From assembly GCA_965247175.1 (NCBI GenBank), contig OZ252006.1:1984001-2048000 (forward strand): a stretch of DNA of 64,000 nt, written 5' to 3'. The stretch is from JANQMX01 sp965247175. GTDB taxonomy: Bacteria > Pseudomonadota > Alphaproteobacteria > Kiloniellales > DSM-21159. How positions within the stretch are numbered: position 1 is the stretch's first letter; the number at the start of each line of letters is the position of its first letter. Positions 55,585 to 63,895 of the stretch are shown piece by piece. Under the pieces are notes generated by a model. The model saw nothing but the letters and a program-made list of their open reading frames with translations, made no database searches and had not been told where the DNA came from. The position numbers were made by a program, and so were the translations under genes.

Positions 55585-56490
55585 CTAAGCCGCAGCTACC
55601 TCGGCTTCCGGCACAGCCGTCGTGCGGCGATTGACCAGATTGTCGTAGGCCTGCATGAGCTGGAAGGTGATGTCCCCAGGCGTGAAGCGGTATTCACCGA
55701 TCTCGCTCACCGGGGTGACCTCCACCGCGGTTCCAGTCAGGAAGACCTCCTGCGTCCGCGCCAGCTCTTCCGGCATAATCGCCCGCTCGATCACTTCGTA
55801 GCCCTGCTCCTTGGCAAGCTTGATCACCGTGCGGCGGGTAATGCCGTCCAGGAAGCAATCCGGCGTCGGCGTGTGAATTCGGCCGTCCTGCACCAAGAAC
55901 ACGTTGGCGCCGGTCGCCTCGGCAATCTGCCCCCGCCAGTCGAGCATGAGAGCATCGCTGTAGCCGTCGGATTCCGCCGCGTGCTTGGAGAGCGTGCAGA
56001 TCATATAGAGCCCTGCCGCTTTGGACTTGCAGGGCGCCGTCGCCGGGTCGGGCCGGCGGTATTTGCCCCAGGTCATGCGGATACCCTTCATGCGCTCTTC
56101 GGGCGGGAAGTAGGCCGGCCATTCCCAAGCGGCCACGGCCAAGTGGATGCAGGTTTTCTGCGCTGAGACGCCCATCATCTCGCTGCCGCGCCAGGCGATC
56201 GGACGGATGTAACCGTCGACGATGCCGTTCTCCGCCAAGATCTGGGCTTTCGCGCGATCGATCTCCTCGACCGAATAGGGGATCGTGAAGTCCATCAGCT
56301 TGGCGGACTCGTGCAGACGCTGCGAATGTTCCGTCGAGTGGAAAATCTCTCCGCCATAGGCCCGTTCGCCTTCGAACACGGCACTGGCATAGTGGAGGCC
56401 GTGGCTGACCACATGGAGCTTGGCTTCACGCCAAGGCACCAATTCTCCGTCGAACCAGATCACCCCATCACGGTCGTCGAAAGGAAGCAT
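55585..56490 (-). CDS. ilvE: Branched-chain amino-acid aminotransferase
   Basis: A 301-residue fold-type IV PLP enzyme for the last step of leucine, isoleucine and valine synthesis. Opening DGVIWFDGELVPWREAKLHVVSHGLHY is in the family form, YIRPIAWRGSEMMGV supplies the substrate Arg, PCKSKAAGLYMICTL holds PLP-binding Lys157, and GQIAEATGANVFLV with GITRRTVIKLA marks the glutamate/phosphate region. Divergent from the MarR-type regulator with 187 bases between, which contain a perfect 15-base dyad. Confidence 0.94.
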   Translation of the reverse strand: MLPFDDRDGVIWFDGELVPWREAKLHVVSHGLHYASAVFEGERAYGGEIFHSTEHSQRLHESAKLMDFTIPYSVEEIDRAKAQILAENGIVDGYIRPIAWRGSEMMGVSAQKTCIHLAVAAWEWPAYFPPEERMKGIRMTWGKYRRPDPATAPCKSKAAGLYMICTLSKHAAESDGYSDALMLDWRGQIAEATGANVFLVQDGRIHTPTPDCFLDGITRRTVIKLAKEQGYEVIERAIMPEELARTQEVFLTGTAVEVTPVSEIGEYRFTPGDITFQLMQAYDNLVNRRTTAVPEAEVAAA

Positions 56491-56618
56491 GGATGTCTCT
56501 TTCCCTTAGCCCTATAAGCGTTGCTTCAAACCATCCGTCGGGCTGAACCGGGCTGTTCGCGACCGCTCTTTTGTCTCCAAGACAGTTTGGAAATATCTTT
56601 CGCGGTCAGATGCAACCC

Positions 56619-56633
56619 GGACAGTTTCTGTCC
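56619..56633. promoter_or_regulatory. Perfect dyad between ilvE and the MarR gene
   Basis: GGACAG-TTT-CTGTCC, six perfect pairs, 129 bases from the ilvE start and 45 from the MarR start. The half-site GACAGTTT recurs at 56581, 39 bases away. Consistent with an operator for a dimeric regulator such as the adjacent MarR protein. Confidence 0.4.
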
Positions 56634-56677
56634 CGATCTACGGAGCCTATGTAACAAGCTTATCCAAATATGTCAAC

Positions 56678-57184
56678 ATGGCTGACGTAAAATCTACAGT
56701 GAACCCGCTTTTTTTGCGTGAGAACGAGCTGCGCCAAGGCATCGAGCTCTTGTTCTTCGCCTACCGCGACTTCACCGGAGAGCCGGACCGCATTCTGGCC
56801 CGCTATAAATTCGGCCGCGCCCATCACCGCATCATCTACTTCGTCGGCCGCGATCCCGGCATGTCGGTCAGCGAGCTGCTCGCCATCCTGCGTATCACCA
56901 AGCAGTCCCTCTCCCGGGTGCTGAGCCAGTTGATCAGCGAGGGCTTTGTCGAGCAGCGGCGGGGCGAGACGGACCGGCGCCAGCGCCTGCTCTACCTGAC
57001 GGCCAAGGGCGAAGGGCTCGAACGGGAGCTGAGCGAGCGCCAGCGCGCACGCATGGCGGGCGCCTACCGCGCGGCCGGGGCCGAGGCCGTCGAGGGCTTT
57101 CGGACCGTGCTTCTCGGCTTGATCGACCCGGAGGACCGCGCCCGCTTCGACCCGGAGGGCAGCGGTCGGCCCCGGCGGCCATGA
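56678..57184 (+). CDS. MarR-family regulator (PetP-like)
   Basis: A 168-residue winged-helix protein: a helical lead FLRENELRQGIELLFFAYRDFT, then the wHTH MSVSELLAILRITKQSLSRVLSQLISEGFVEQRRGETDRRQRLL (in pieces, about 64-107), then dimer helices. The presence of an OmpR-type regulator gene right after matches the petP/petR pair of Rhodobacter, where the pair was reported to affect cytochrome bc1 expression. Naming by analogy only. Confidence 0.88.
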   Translation: MADVKSTVNPLFLRENELRQGIELLFFAYRDFTGEPDRILARYKFGRAHHRIIYFVGRDPGMSVSELLAILRITKQSLSRVLSQLISEGFVEQRRGETDRRQRLLYLTAKGEGLERELSERQRARMAGAYRAAGAEAVEGFRTVLLGLIDPEDRARFDPEGSGRPRRP

Positions 57185-57238
57185 GCCGGGTCTCGGTTGT
57201 TTTGGCGTCCCACAGCCAACGGCTATAGTCCTGGCGAG

Positions 57239-57922
57239 ATGGAAGAGGCCGCCCATATCCTGGTCGTCGACGACGACAAGAAATTGCGCGACGTGCTGCG
57301 CCGCTTCCTCTTGGGTCAGGGCTTCCGCGTCACCGTTGCCTCCGATGCGGCCGATGCGCGCCGCAAGCTCGCCGCACTTGAGTTCGATCTGGTGCTGCTG
57401 GATATCATGATGCCGGGAGAATCGGGCCTCGAGCTGACGCGCGCCCTCAGGCAGACCCGCGACGTGCCGATCTTCCTGCTGACTGCGGTCGATGAGCTCG
57501 ACAGCCGCCTGCAGGGCTTCGGCTACGGCGCCGACGACTATCTGGCCAAGCCCTTCGAGCCTCAAGAGCTCGTGGTCCGCATTCGCGCCATCTTGCGGCG
57601 CAGCCGACGGCCCGACGAGCCCCCGGCCAAGGAGGTACGCTTCGGCCGGTTCAAGTTCGATGTCGAGCGGGGCGAGCTACGCGACGGCAGCGGACTGGTG
57701 CGCCTGACCCCCGCGGAGGTCAGCTATCTGCGCCTGCTTTCCCGCCGACAGGGCCAACCGGTGAGCCGGGAGGAGTTCCTGGAGGACGAAGCGAGCGAAA
57801 CCAACCTGCGCGCCGTCGACGTGCAAATCACCCGGCTGCGGCGCAAGATCGAGGAAGATCCGCGCTATCCGCGCTATCTTCAGACGGTGCGTGGTGTGGG
57901 CTACACCTTGATGGCCGACTAA
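57239..57922 (+). CDS. OmpR-family response regulator (PetR-like)
   Basis: A 227-residue two-component regulator. Receiver: acidic pair Asp11/Asp12 in HILVVDDDKKL, phospho-acceptor Asp55 in LVLLDIMMPGESG, Thr in FLLTAVDE and Lys in YLAKPFEP. DNA-binding winged helix: RLTPAEVSYLRLLSRRQGQPVSREEFL and LRAVDVQITRLRRKIEEDP, ending in VGYTLMAD. ATG at 57239 taken as start as the receiver begins there. The cognate kinase starts 43 bases after its stop; the MarR gene precedes it by 54 bases. Confidence 0.93.
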   Translation: MEEAAHILVVDDDKKLRDVLRRFLLGQGFRVTVASDAADARRKLAALEFDLVLLDIMMPGESGLELTRALRQTRDVPIFLLTAVDELDSRLQGFGYGADDYLAKPFEPQELVVRIRAILRRSRRPDEPPAKEVRFGRFKFDVERGELRDGSGLVRLTPAEVSYLRLLSRRQGQPVSREEFLEDEASETNLRAVDVQITRLRRKIEEDPRYPRYLQTVRGVGYTLMAD

Positions 57923-57965
57923 GGCTGACTAACATCGGGGTCAGGCGCAGCGAAAGGACCGCCAT

Positions 57966-59426
57966 TTGGCCATTACATCAGACGACGCGGCGCAGCCTGC
58001 GCTGCACGGCCAGGAGGCCGCAAGCGGCAGCAACGCGATCCGTACCCTCAGCGATGCCGCCAGGCCGTGGTACAAGCGCTTCATTCCCAAGAGCCTGCGC
58101 ACCCAGGCGACGCTGCTCATCGTCGTGCCCGTTCTGATTCTGCAGGTCATCACCACTTGGTTGTTCTACGACCGTCACTACGAAACGGTGACCAAGCGGC
58201 TGGCCCAAGCGGTCGCCGGCGAAGTTGCCGCGCTGGTCGAGATCATGGAGCGGCGGCCGCCGGAAGCCGATAACTGGGAGATCTTCGACTGGGCACGGCG
58301 GCGCCTGGAGATCTATCCGCGCTTGGAACCTGGCGGCACCATCGGAGAGCCTCCCGACTTCTTCTTCCGGAACGTGGTACAGGAGAAGCTGGAACTCGCC
58401 CTGTCGCGCCGCCTTGAGTATCCCTTCACCGTCGACACCCGGGAGCGCGACGAGCTTTCGGTCGTCCAGGTGCAGCTGCCTGAAGGCGTGCTCCACGTTC
58501 AGGTCCGCCACAAGCGGCTGTTCAGCTCCAACACCTACTTCTTCATTGCCTGGATGCTGGTCAGCGCCGGCGCCCTGGTGCTGATTGCCCAGTTCATCAT
58601 GAGCCGCCAGGTGCGAACCCTGAGACGCTTCGCGCGCGTCGCCGATCGCTTCGGCAAGGGCCAGGACGTCGCCGACTTCAAGCCGGTCGGCCCGGCCGAG
58701 GTCAAGCAGGTGGCCCGTGCCTTCCTGCGCATGCGGGAGCGGATCGCCAGGCAGGTTCAGCAACGCACCACGCTGCTGGCCGGCGTCAGCCACGATCTTC
58801 GCACGCCGTTGACCCGTATGCGCCTGGAGCTCGAGCTGATGGGTAGCAGCCCGGAAACGGATGCGCTCAAGAGCGATGTCGCCCAGATGCAGCGCATGAT
58901 CGAGGGCTACCTCGCCTTTGCCCGGGGCGAAGGCAGCGAGGAGTCGACCCAGTGCGATGTCGCAGAGCTGTTGCAGGAGGTCGTGCGCGATGCGCGCAAT
59001 GAGAAGGTCCACCTGTCGCTTCCGACCAAGGGCTCCTTCGAGATGGTGGTGCGACGGAGTGCCTTGTCTCGCTGCCTCTCAAACCTGATCGACAATGCCC
59101 TGCGCCACGGTAGCCGAGTAGAGGTCTCGGCCGTCTCCTACCGCAAGGGCATCGAGATCATGATCGATGACGACGGACCGGGCATACCGTCCGAGCTGCG
59201 GGAAGAGGCTTTCAAGCCCTTTACCAGTTTTCGCCAGCGAGAGGGCGACAACGCTCCCGGCAGCGCCAGCCAGGAGGCCGGCCCGGACGCGAAACAGCCA
59301 AATGAAGAGGTGGTCGGCCTCGGCCTTAGCATTGCGCGCGACATTGCCATCAGCCACGGCGGTCAGCTCGAGCTGCTCGACTCGCCGCTCGGCGGTTTAC
59401 GCGCCCGTCAGTGGCTGCCGAGCTAG
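57966..59426 (+). CDS. Sensor histidine kinase (EnvZ-like)
   Basis: A 486-residue membrane kinase. First membrane segment about 52-73, a periplasmic sensor (about 75-190), second membrane segment about 192-212, then HAMP (RQVRTLRRFARVADRF). The H box LAGVSHDLRTPLTRM puts the phospho-His at about 276. N box LSNLIDNALRHG, G1 DDDGPGIP and G2 GLGLSIARDIAISHGG complete the ATPase. A TTG start is used, with AAAGGA eight bases before. Together with the preceding response regulator it forms a complete two-component system of unknown signal. Confidence 0.93.
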   Translation: MAITSDDAAQPALHGQEAASGSNAIRTLSDAARPWYKRFIPKSLRTQATLLIVVPVLILQVITTWLFYDRHYETVTKRLAQAVAGEVAALVEIMERRPPEADNWEIFDWARRRLEIYPRLEPGGTIGEPPDFFFRNVVQEKLELALSRRLEYPFTVDTRERDELSVVQVQLPEGVLHVQVRHKRLFSSNTYFFIAWMLVSAGALVLIAQFIMSRQVRTLRRFARVADRFGKGQDVADFKPVGPAEVKQVARAFLRMRERIARQVQQRTTLLAGVSHDLRTPLTRMRLELELMGSSPETDALKSDVAQMQRMIEGYLAFARGEGSEESTQCDVAELLQEVVRDARNEKVHLSLPTKGSFEMVVRRSALSRCLSNLIDNALRHGSRVEVSAVSYRKGIEIMIDDDGPGIPSELREEAFKPFTSFRQREGDNAPGSASQEAGPDAKQPNEEVVGLGLSIARDIAISHGGQLELLDSPLGGLRARQWLPS

Positions 59427-59467
59427 GGTCAGGTCAGCTCAGCCGATCGGCCCCGAGCCGAGGTGCT

Positions 59468-59827
59468 TTAGTAGAGCCGCCCCCCATTAGGGACTGTGCG
59501 GTCAGGTCCGATCATCACGACCTCGCCCTTTGCGTCGGGAAAACCGAGCACCAGCACCTCGCTCATGAACTTGCCGATTTGCTTCGGTGGGAAGTTGACC
59601 ACGGCAGCCACTTGCCGGCCGACGACCTCGCTCAGCGTGTAGTGGGCCGTGATCTGTGCCGAGGTTTTCTTCACCCCGATGTCGGGCCCGAAATCGACCC
59701 GGAGCTTGATCGCCGGTCGCCGCGCTTCGGGAAAGGGCTCGGCATCGACGATCGTGCCAACCCGGATGTCGACCCTTAGAAAGTCATCAAAGGAAATGCT
59801 CTGCCGGCCTTCGGCCTCGTCGCTCAT
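59468..59827 (-). CDS. csaA: tRNA-binding domain protein CsaA
   Basis: A 119-residue OB-fold protein of the EMAP-II/CsaA type: FLRVDIRVGTIVDAEPFPEARRPAIKLRVDFG (in pieces) then TSAQITAHYTLSEVVGRQVAAVVNFPPKQIGKFMSEVLVLGF in outline. CsaA is a dimeric tRNA-binding, export-related chaperone. The ATG at 59827 is preceded by GGGAGGAG; the extended form has no support. Convergent with the kinase gene. Confidence 0.93.
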   Translation of the reverse strand: MSDEAEGRQSISFDDFLRVDIRVGTIVDAEPFPEARRPAIKLRVDFGPDIGVKKTSAQITAHYTLSEVVGRQVAAVVNFPPKQIGKFMSEVLVLGFPDAKGEVVMIGPDRTVPNGGRLY

Positions 59828-59890
59828 TGCTTGGCTCCTCCCGCGATCAAGCGCACACCCACCGGTCAGGCTGCCATAGCCCAAGCGGAA

Positions 59891-59922
59891 TCGAAAAGGG
59901 AGCCGCCAGCGGCGACTCCCTT
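59891..59922 (-). terminator. Terminator of the phasin gene
   Basis: Twelve-position stem (AAGGGAGCCGCC 59896-59907 with GGCGACTCCCTT 59911-59922, one mismatch) with an AGC loop. Read on the minus strand it ends in TTTTC. It lies 29 bases past the phasin stop. Confidence 0.7.
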
Positions 59923-59951
59923 AGCAAGGAAGCTTGAGAAGCTTAACGCGT

Positions 59952-60407
59952 TTAGCGCTGGGCGGTCTGCAGGAGGCCCCGCAGCTCGTCGAAAGCCTCG
60001 GTCACGCGCTTGTTCAGCAGCTCGGCCGCCTCGCTGTTCGACTTGACGCTCAGCTCGGCCAGCTCACGCATGTTGGCAACCGATGCAGAATAGGCATCCT
60101 TCGCCGCATCGGCCTGGCGGGTAAGGCGATCCTCGACGTCACCCGGCTTGGCCATTTCCTGCACCACGCGGCTGCAATCCTCGAAGGACTGGCGCATGAT
60201 CTCGGCTTGACGCTGGGCCACGGCCTGAACGCCTTCGTAGCAGATCTGGTTGGCCTGGGTCAGAACCTCGATGTTGCGGCGCTGCGTCTGCATGATCGCC
60301 TCGGCGTCGATCATCGGGAAACGCATGTTCAGGCCATCGCCGAACTTGCCGAAATTCATCATGTCGGTGAAATCGAAACCGCCGTTCACCTTCTTCGCAC
60401 GTGCCAT
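59952..60407 (-). CDS. Phasin-family protein
   Basis: A 151-residue helical, Gln/Ala-rich protein of the phasin type that coats polyhydroxyalkanoate granules. Core segment: AEAIMQTQRRNIEVLTQANQICYEGVQAVAQRQAEIMRQSF in outline, then ELAELSVKSNSEAAELLNKRV, the marks of alphaproteobacterial phasins. GGAG stands nine bases before ATG 60407; a GTG three codons earlier is less likely. The promoter region carries three TTGCTGC elements, typical of a PHA-responsive repressor site. A TetR gene lies upstream on the same strand. No PHA synthase here. Confidence 0.92.
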   Translation of the reverse strand: MARAKKVNGGFDFTDMMNFGKFGDGLNMRFPMIDAEAIMQTQRRNIEVLTQANQICYEGVQAVAQRQAEIMRQSFEDCSRVVQEMAKPGDVEDRLTRQADAAKDAYSASVANMRELAELSVKSNSEAAELLNKRVTEAFDELRGLLQTAQR

Positions 60408-60464
60408 GGGGGTCACTCCGTCTATCTGGGCCGTTCCCCACCTCTGCGGGGATTTCGGTGATTA

Positions 60465-60528
60465 TTGCTGCAATGCAACATGGGCCCATTTTGCTGCGGG
60501 GTCAAGCGAATTTTGCTGCACCGCAACA
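60465..60528 (-). promoter_or_regulatory. TTGCTGC repeat operator of the phasin gene
   Basis: TTGCTGCAATGCAACA (60465-60480) and TTGCTGCACCGCAACA (60513-60528) are near-identical dyads (TTGC...GCAA), with a single TTGCTGC between them at 60491-60497. They lie 58-121 bases before the phasin start. PhaR-type repressors in related bacteria bind TGC/GCA-rich dyads upstream of phasin genes. Confidence 0.6.
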
Positions 60529-60546
60529 TTTCTGACAACGAACGCT

Positions 60547-61173
60547 TTAATTGACGGCGCCTTCGTCAGAGTCCTCATAGCGCGCAGTCCCACCATTCTT
60601 GTTCAAACGGTCTAGCACCGCCTCTATTCTCCTTAGGCGGGCATCCAATGCCGCCATGGTTTTCGACTGGTCCGCCGTTTCATCGCGGAGCCACACCGGG
60701 ATGACAGAGAGGTAGATTGCGACCAGTGCCTTGACTCGAACGGCGCCCATCAGCCCCCCGGTGCCGATGCGCGCACCTTCCAGCATCCAACGCATCGAAT
60801 GCAGGAGCTGCCGCAAGGAGCCGCAGAGTGCGAGAGGGTCGTTGAGCTGGTCCTGGGTGATCCGGGCCAAGGCGTCTCGGTGCGGCCGCAGCAAATCGAA
60901 ACGGCGCATCAGGACGTCGAACAGGCGATCGCGGGCCGGCTCGTCCAGCTCGAAATCATCTTCCAGTTCGTCGAGCAGCGCGCTGTCTATGCTCTGCGAA
61001 AAGGCGTCCAAGATGGCCTGCTTGCCGACAAAGTGGCGATAGAGCTCGGCGAGGGAAACGCCGGCAGCCTCGGCGATCTCGGGAAGGGCGAGCCGCCGCC
61101 AGCCTCTCTCTTCGGCAAGCTTCAAGCTGGCATCGATGATCTTCTGCCGCGGGTCGACTTTCTTTCGCGCCAT
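60547..61173 (-). CDS. TetR-family regulator
   Basis: A 208-residue repressor-type protein: N-terminal KIIDASLKLAEERGWRRLALPEIAEAAGVSLAELYRHFVGKQAIL (about 10-54, in pieces) is the TetR helix-turn-helix, and the rest is a helical ligand domain ending in a coiled-coil-like segment (ALDARLRRIEAVLDRLN). Members like this are often linked with phasins and ubiquinone (COQ9-like) genes in Alphaproteobacteria; the C-terminal layout resembles COQ9 family proteins, so that alternative should be considered. Precedes the phasin gene by 139 bases. Confidence 0.85.
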   Translation of the reverse strand: MARKKVDPRQKIIDASLKLAEERGWRRLALPEIAEAAGVSLAELYRHFVGKQAILDAFSQSIDSALLDELEDDFELDEPARDRLFDVLMRRFDLLRPHRDALARITQDQLNDPLALCGSLRQLLHSMRWMLEGARIGTGGLMGAVRVKALVAIYLSVIPVWLRDETADQSKTMAALDARLRRIEAVLDRLNKNGGTARYEDSDEGAVN

Positions 61174-61265
61174 GGGCGTCGTCCTGTTCTCTTGCGGTTA
61201 CACAGTGAAGTATGTGCCAGCCTGCAGCTTGCCAACGCCCGAGCCACAGCTGCTGGCGCGCGGCG

Positions 61266-61751
61266 TCAACCGGCGACAGCGACGAAATCGGCACCGGTCA
61301 GGCGCTGCAGCTGCGCCGGCGTCAGGCGGAAGACTGTGCTTGGCGTTCCTGCCGCAGCCCAGATCTCGTCGTGGTTCTGCAGATCGCTGTCCAAGTAGGT
61401 GACCAGTTCGACAAGGTGGCCGACCGGGGCGACACCGCCGATGGCGAAGCCGGTCTTGTCCCGCACGAAGGCGGCGTCAGCCCGCTTGATCTTCTCCCCC
61501 AGCAAGGCAGCGATCTTCCTTTCATCGACCCGATTGCTGCCGGCGGCGACCACCAGCACCGGACGGTCGCTTGTTGCAGCGCGAAAGACGAGTGACTTGG
61601 CGATTTGCTCTACCCGGCAGCCGATTGCAGCAGCGGCGTCTTCCGCCGTGCGCGTGCCGGCTGGAAAGGGCTTGGCGATGAGCGGCAGCCCTTTCTCTTC
61701 CAGCGCCTGCTGCACGCGAAGGGCGCTCCCTCGCAGCCCCTCTTCGGTCAA
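61266..61751 (-). CDS. YbaK/prolyl-tRNA deacylase-like protein
   Basis: A 161-residue editing-domain protein: TAEDAAAAIGCRVEQIAKSLVFRA gives the conserved Lys, and GFAIGGVAPVGH and the final LTGADFVAVAG are family-specific. Free-standing members of this fold clear mischarged tRNA (Cys-tRNAPro or Ala-tRNAPro). The TTG start overlaps the proC stop as TTGA, so it is translated after proC, and proC makes proline, a pleasing metabolic pairing. Confidence 0.92.
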   Translation of the reverse strand: MTEEGLRGSALRVQQALEEKGLPLIAKPFPAGTRTAEDAAAAIGCRVEQIAKSLVFRAATSDRPVLVVAAGSNRVDERKIAALLGEKIKRADAAFVRDKTGFAIGGVAPVGHLVELVTYLDSDLQNHDEIWAAAGTPSTVFRLTPAQLQRLTGADFVAVAG

Positions 61752-62578
61752 GTGTCGAGCTCTTTGCTGCGGCGGGTGGCAGCCGCAATGGCCCGGGTCA
61801 TAAGCGGCTGCAGGCCGTCATCCGCCATCAAGACCTTAAGTGCTTCCAAGGTCGTGCCGCCCGGGGATGTGACGTTCTGCCTAAGCTGCGCTGCGGGCTC
61901 TTGCGACTGCCGCAGCAGCTCACCCGACCCGGCAACGGTCGAGCGGGCGATCCGCAGCGCCAAGTCGGCGGGCAGCCCCGCCGCGCGGCCAGCCTCCGCC
62001 AAAGTCTCAACCAGAAGGAAGACGTAAGCCGGCCCGCCGCCCGAAACGGCGGTAACGGGATCAATCAAGCCTTCGTCCTCGACCCAGGCGGTGTCGCCTA
62101 CTGCCGACATCAGCAGGCTGCAGAGTTCTCTGTCTTCCGGGGAGACTTCTGGTGTCGCCACCATGACCGTCATGCCGCGGCCGACCGAAGCCGGCGTATT
62201 GGGCATGGCTCTTACGATGGCCCGCCCTTCGCCGAAGAGGCGCTGGAAGTAGGCGATCGACTTACCGGCGGCGATCGAGAGCAAGAGCCCCAACTCCCGG
62301 GATGAGCCGAGGAGCGGGGCAACAGCGTCATCCATGAACTGCGGCTTGACCGCCAGCAATGTGACGCGAGGTGCCAGATCGGGAGGAAGGTCGCCGGCAC
62401 CGCCGACACAATTCACTCCTACATCCCTGAAGAAGGTAGCTGTCGCAGGGTTCGGCTCAACAATCCAGACATCGCTGGCCGCAACGCCGCTGCCCAGCCA
62501 TCCGCTCAGCAGGGCACCTCCCATCTTGCCGCAACCGATCAGCAGCAACGGACCGGGAATGCTCGCCGAAGGCGGCAT
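61748..62578 (-). CDS. proC: Pyrroline-5-carboxylate reductase
   Basis: A 276-residue NAD(P)H enzyme for the last step of proline synthesis. LLIGCGKMGGALLSGWL (12-28) binds the cofactor, AVKPQFMDD and AMPNTPASVG are substrate-site landmarks, and DPVTAVSGGGPAYVFLLVE with VTSPGGTTLEALKVL is the family signature. Full length. It overlaps the YbaK gene downstream and lies seven bases after the ybjN stop, so the three genes form an operon ybjN-proC-ybaK. Confidence 0.95.
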   Translation of the reverse strand: MPPSASIPGPLLLIGCGKMGGALLSGWLGSGVAASDVWIVEPNPATATFFRDVGVNCVGGAGDLPPDLAPRVTLLAVKPQFMDDAVAPLLGSSRELGLLLSIAAGKSIAYFQRLFGEGRAIVRAMPNTPASVGRGMTVMVATPEVSPEDRELCSLLMSAVGDTAWVEDEGLIDPVTAVSGGGPAYVFLLVETLAEAGRAAGLPADLALRIARSTVAGSGELLRQSQEPAAQLRQNVTSPGGTTLEALKVLMADDGLQPLMTRAIAAATRRSKELDT

Positions 62579-62585
62579 GAACGGC

Positions 62586-63080
62586 TCAGGCCTCCCCTTC
62601 GGTCTCCATCAGAGCAGCGGCGAGCGCGTCCTCGACGCTGTAGCCGCCCCAAGCGACCATTTGGAGCGCCGGGTAGATGCGCTCGGACTCCAGGATTGCC
62701 GTGTCGACAAGATCCTCGAGCTGTTCGACGCTACAGCCGGCACGACCGCGTAAGGGAATGGTATGGCGGAAGAGCACCAGGCCGTCGTCCGGCATCATAT
62801 CGAAGTGGCCGAGCCAGAGCCGCTCGTTGGCATGGCTCAAAAGCTCGCGCAGCTTACCGTGCAGGCGATCGGGAACTCTGGCTTCCATCTGACAAGAGAA
62901 GTAAACGGCGCCGACCTGTTCTTCCCAAACGGTGCAGATGTGGTAGTCGCACCACTGACCACCGATCTGCACCATGATCTCCACGTCGCTCGACCGGTTA
63001 TGAATCCAGTCGTTCGAGTTGACGAGCTCTTCGAGAAGGTCGATCGGGTTGGCATTGTCTCCAGCAGGACGGAGTTCCAT
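62586..63080 (-). CDS. YbjN-domain protein
   Basis: A 164-residue YbjN-like protein (type III secretion chaperone-like fold). It shows PIDLLEELVNSNDW near the start, WCDYHICTVW, the dense FSCQMEARVPD, and AVWGG-type ending AILESERIYPALQMVAWGG. Function unclear; often next to proC in Alphaproteobacteria. ATG 63080 chosen since AGGGGAGG is eight bases before. Confidence 0.9.
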   Translation of the reverse strand: MELRPAGDNANPIDLLEELVNSNDWIHNRSSDVEIMVQIGGQWCDYHICTVWEEQVGAVYFSCQMEARVPDRLHGKLRELLSHANERLWLGHFDMMPDDGLVLFRHTIPLRGRAGCSVEQLEDLVDTAILESERIYPALQMVAWGGYSVEDALAAALMETEGEA

Positions 63081-63390
63081 TGGCACTGCCTCCCCTAGGT
63101 TGCGGTCGCTCTTGCGCACCAAGTCGAAGCAACAACGACATCTGGTGTGACCAGCGAGATATCGAAAAACGGTTAACGCTACCTACTAAATGTAGCGTGC
63201 CAGAATCACTGCCGGCCCGCAAGAGATCATCATGCAAGAGAAAGTGAAAAAAACTAAAAATGACAGTAACGTGACGCTAAGCCCCAGGCGGACAGAGAGC
63301 TGACTCTCCGCCTCGCTCGAAAGACGGCAATGCCGTCGCTTGCAGCCTATAATCTGTGTACACCTCTAAGGAGCGCAAGTCGGCCCGCGG
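63081..63390. other. Gene-free stretch between ubiK and ybjN
   Basis: No supported gene. It holds a perfect seven-pair dyad ACGCTAC-ctactaaat-GTAGCGT (63176-63198), an A-rich block (63239-63260) that reads as T-runs on the minus strand, and an interrupted stem (63286-63313). The stem followed by the T-runs on the minus strand could end ubiK transcription. Confidence 0.5.
63286..63313 (-). terminator. Possible terminator after ubiK
   Basis: AGGCGG/CCGCCT and AGAG/CTCT pair around a CTGA loop with an ACAG bulge. On the minus strand this is followed about 25 bases later by TTTTTAGTTTTTTT. The T-run is distant, so efficiency is doubtful. Confidence 0.35.
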
Positions 63391-63723
63391 CTAGGTCTTC
63401 GGGTCCGAGGCTTTGCTCGCGGGCTTTTTGCTGGTCTTACCTTTGGCAGCGCTGGGCGCCTTATGCGCACTCTGAAGAGCTTCGAGTTCGGCGCGCAGGG
63501 TCGCGATCTCTTGCCGCAAGTCTTCCTGCTCATCGCGCGCCTTCACCGCCATCTCGCGAGCCGCTTCGAACTCCTCGCGCGTGACCAAGTCCATCTGCGC
63601 CAGGATACGATCGAGCCGGCTGCGAATCTGACCTTCCAGCTCATCTCGCATGCCACCGGCAACGCCAATCGCTGCGCCAGCTACCTTGGCCAAATCGTTG
63701 AGAATAGGATTGCGCGTCTGCAT
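63391..63723 (-). CDS. ubiK: UbiK-family accessory factor
   Basis: A 110-residue membrane-fusion-type (BMFP) protein, helical and coiled-coil: NPILNDLAKVAGAAIGVAGGMRDELE near the start is the amphipathic UbiK helix, followed by the trimeric coiled coil VTREEFEAAREMAVKARDEQEDLRQEIATLRAELEAL (in pieces), and a Lys/Ala/Ser-rich tail. It assists ubiquinone synthesis in enterobacteria. Divergent from lgt, a standard alphaproteobacterial arrangement. Confidence 0.92.
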   Translation of the reverse strand: MQTRNPILNDLAKVAGAAIGVAGGMRDELEGQIRSRLDRILAQMDLVTREEFEAAREMAVKARDEQEDLRQEIATLRAELEALQSAHKAPSAAKGKTSKKPASKASDPKT

Positions 63724-63895
63724 CACGACAACATTCGTTTACCCCACCACGGCTTTAGGCTAGGACGGACACGCCCCGCTTCGCAAGCGGCCACATCAGC
63801 GCCGCCCCCGGCGAATCGCCGCAGAGTTGGCTCGGCGCAAACGCTCGGCCAGCCGAGACGGGGTGCCGAACGCATCATTGAGCAACACCGACCCG

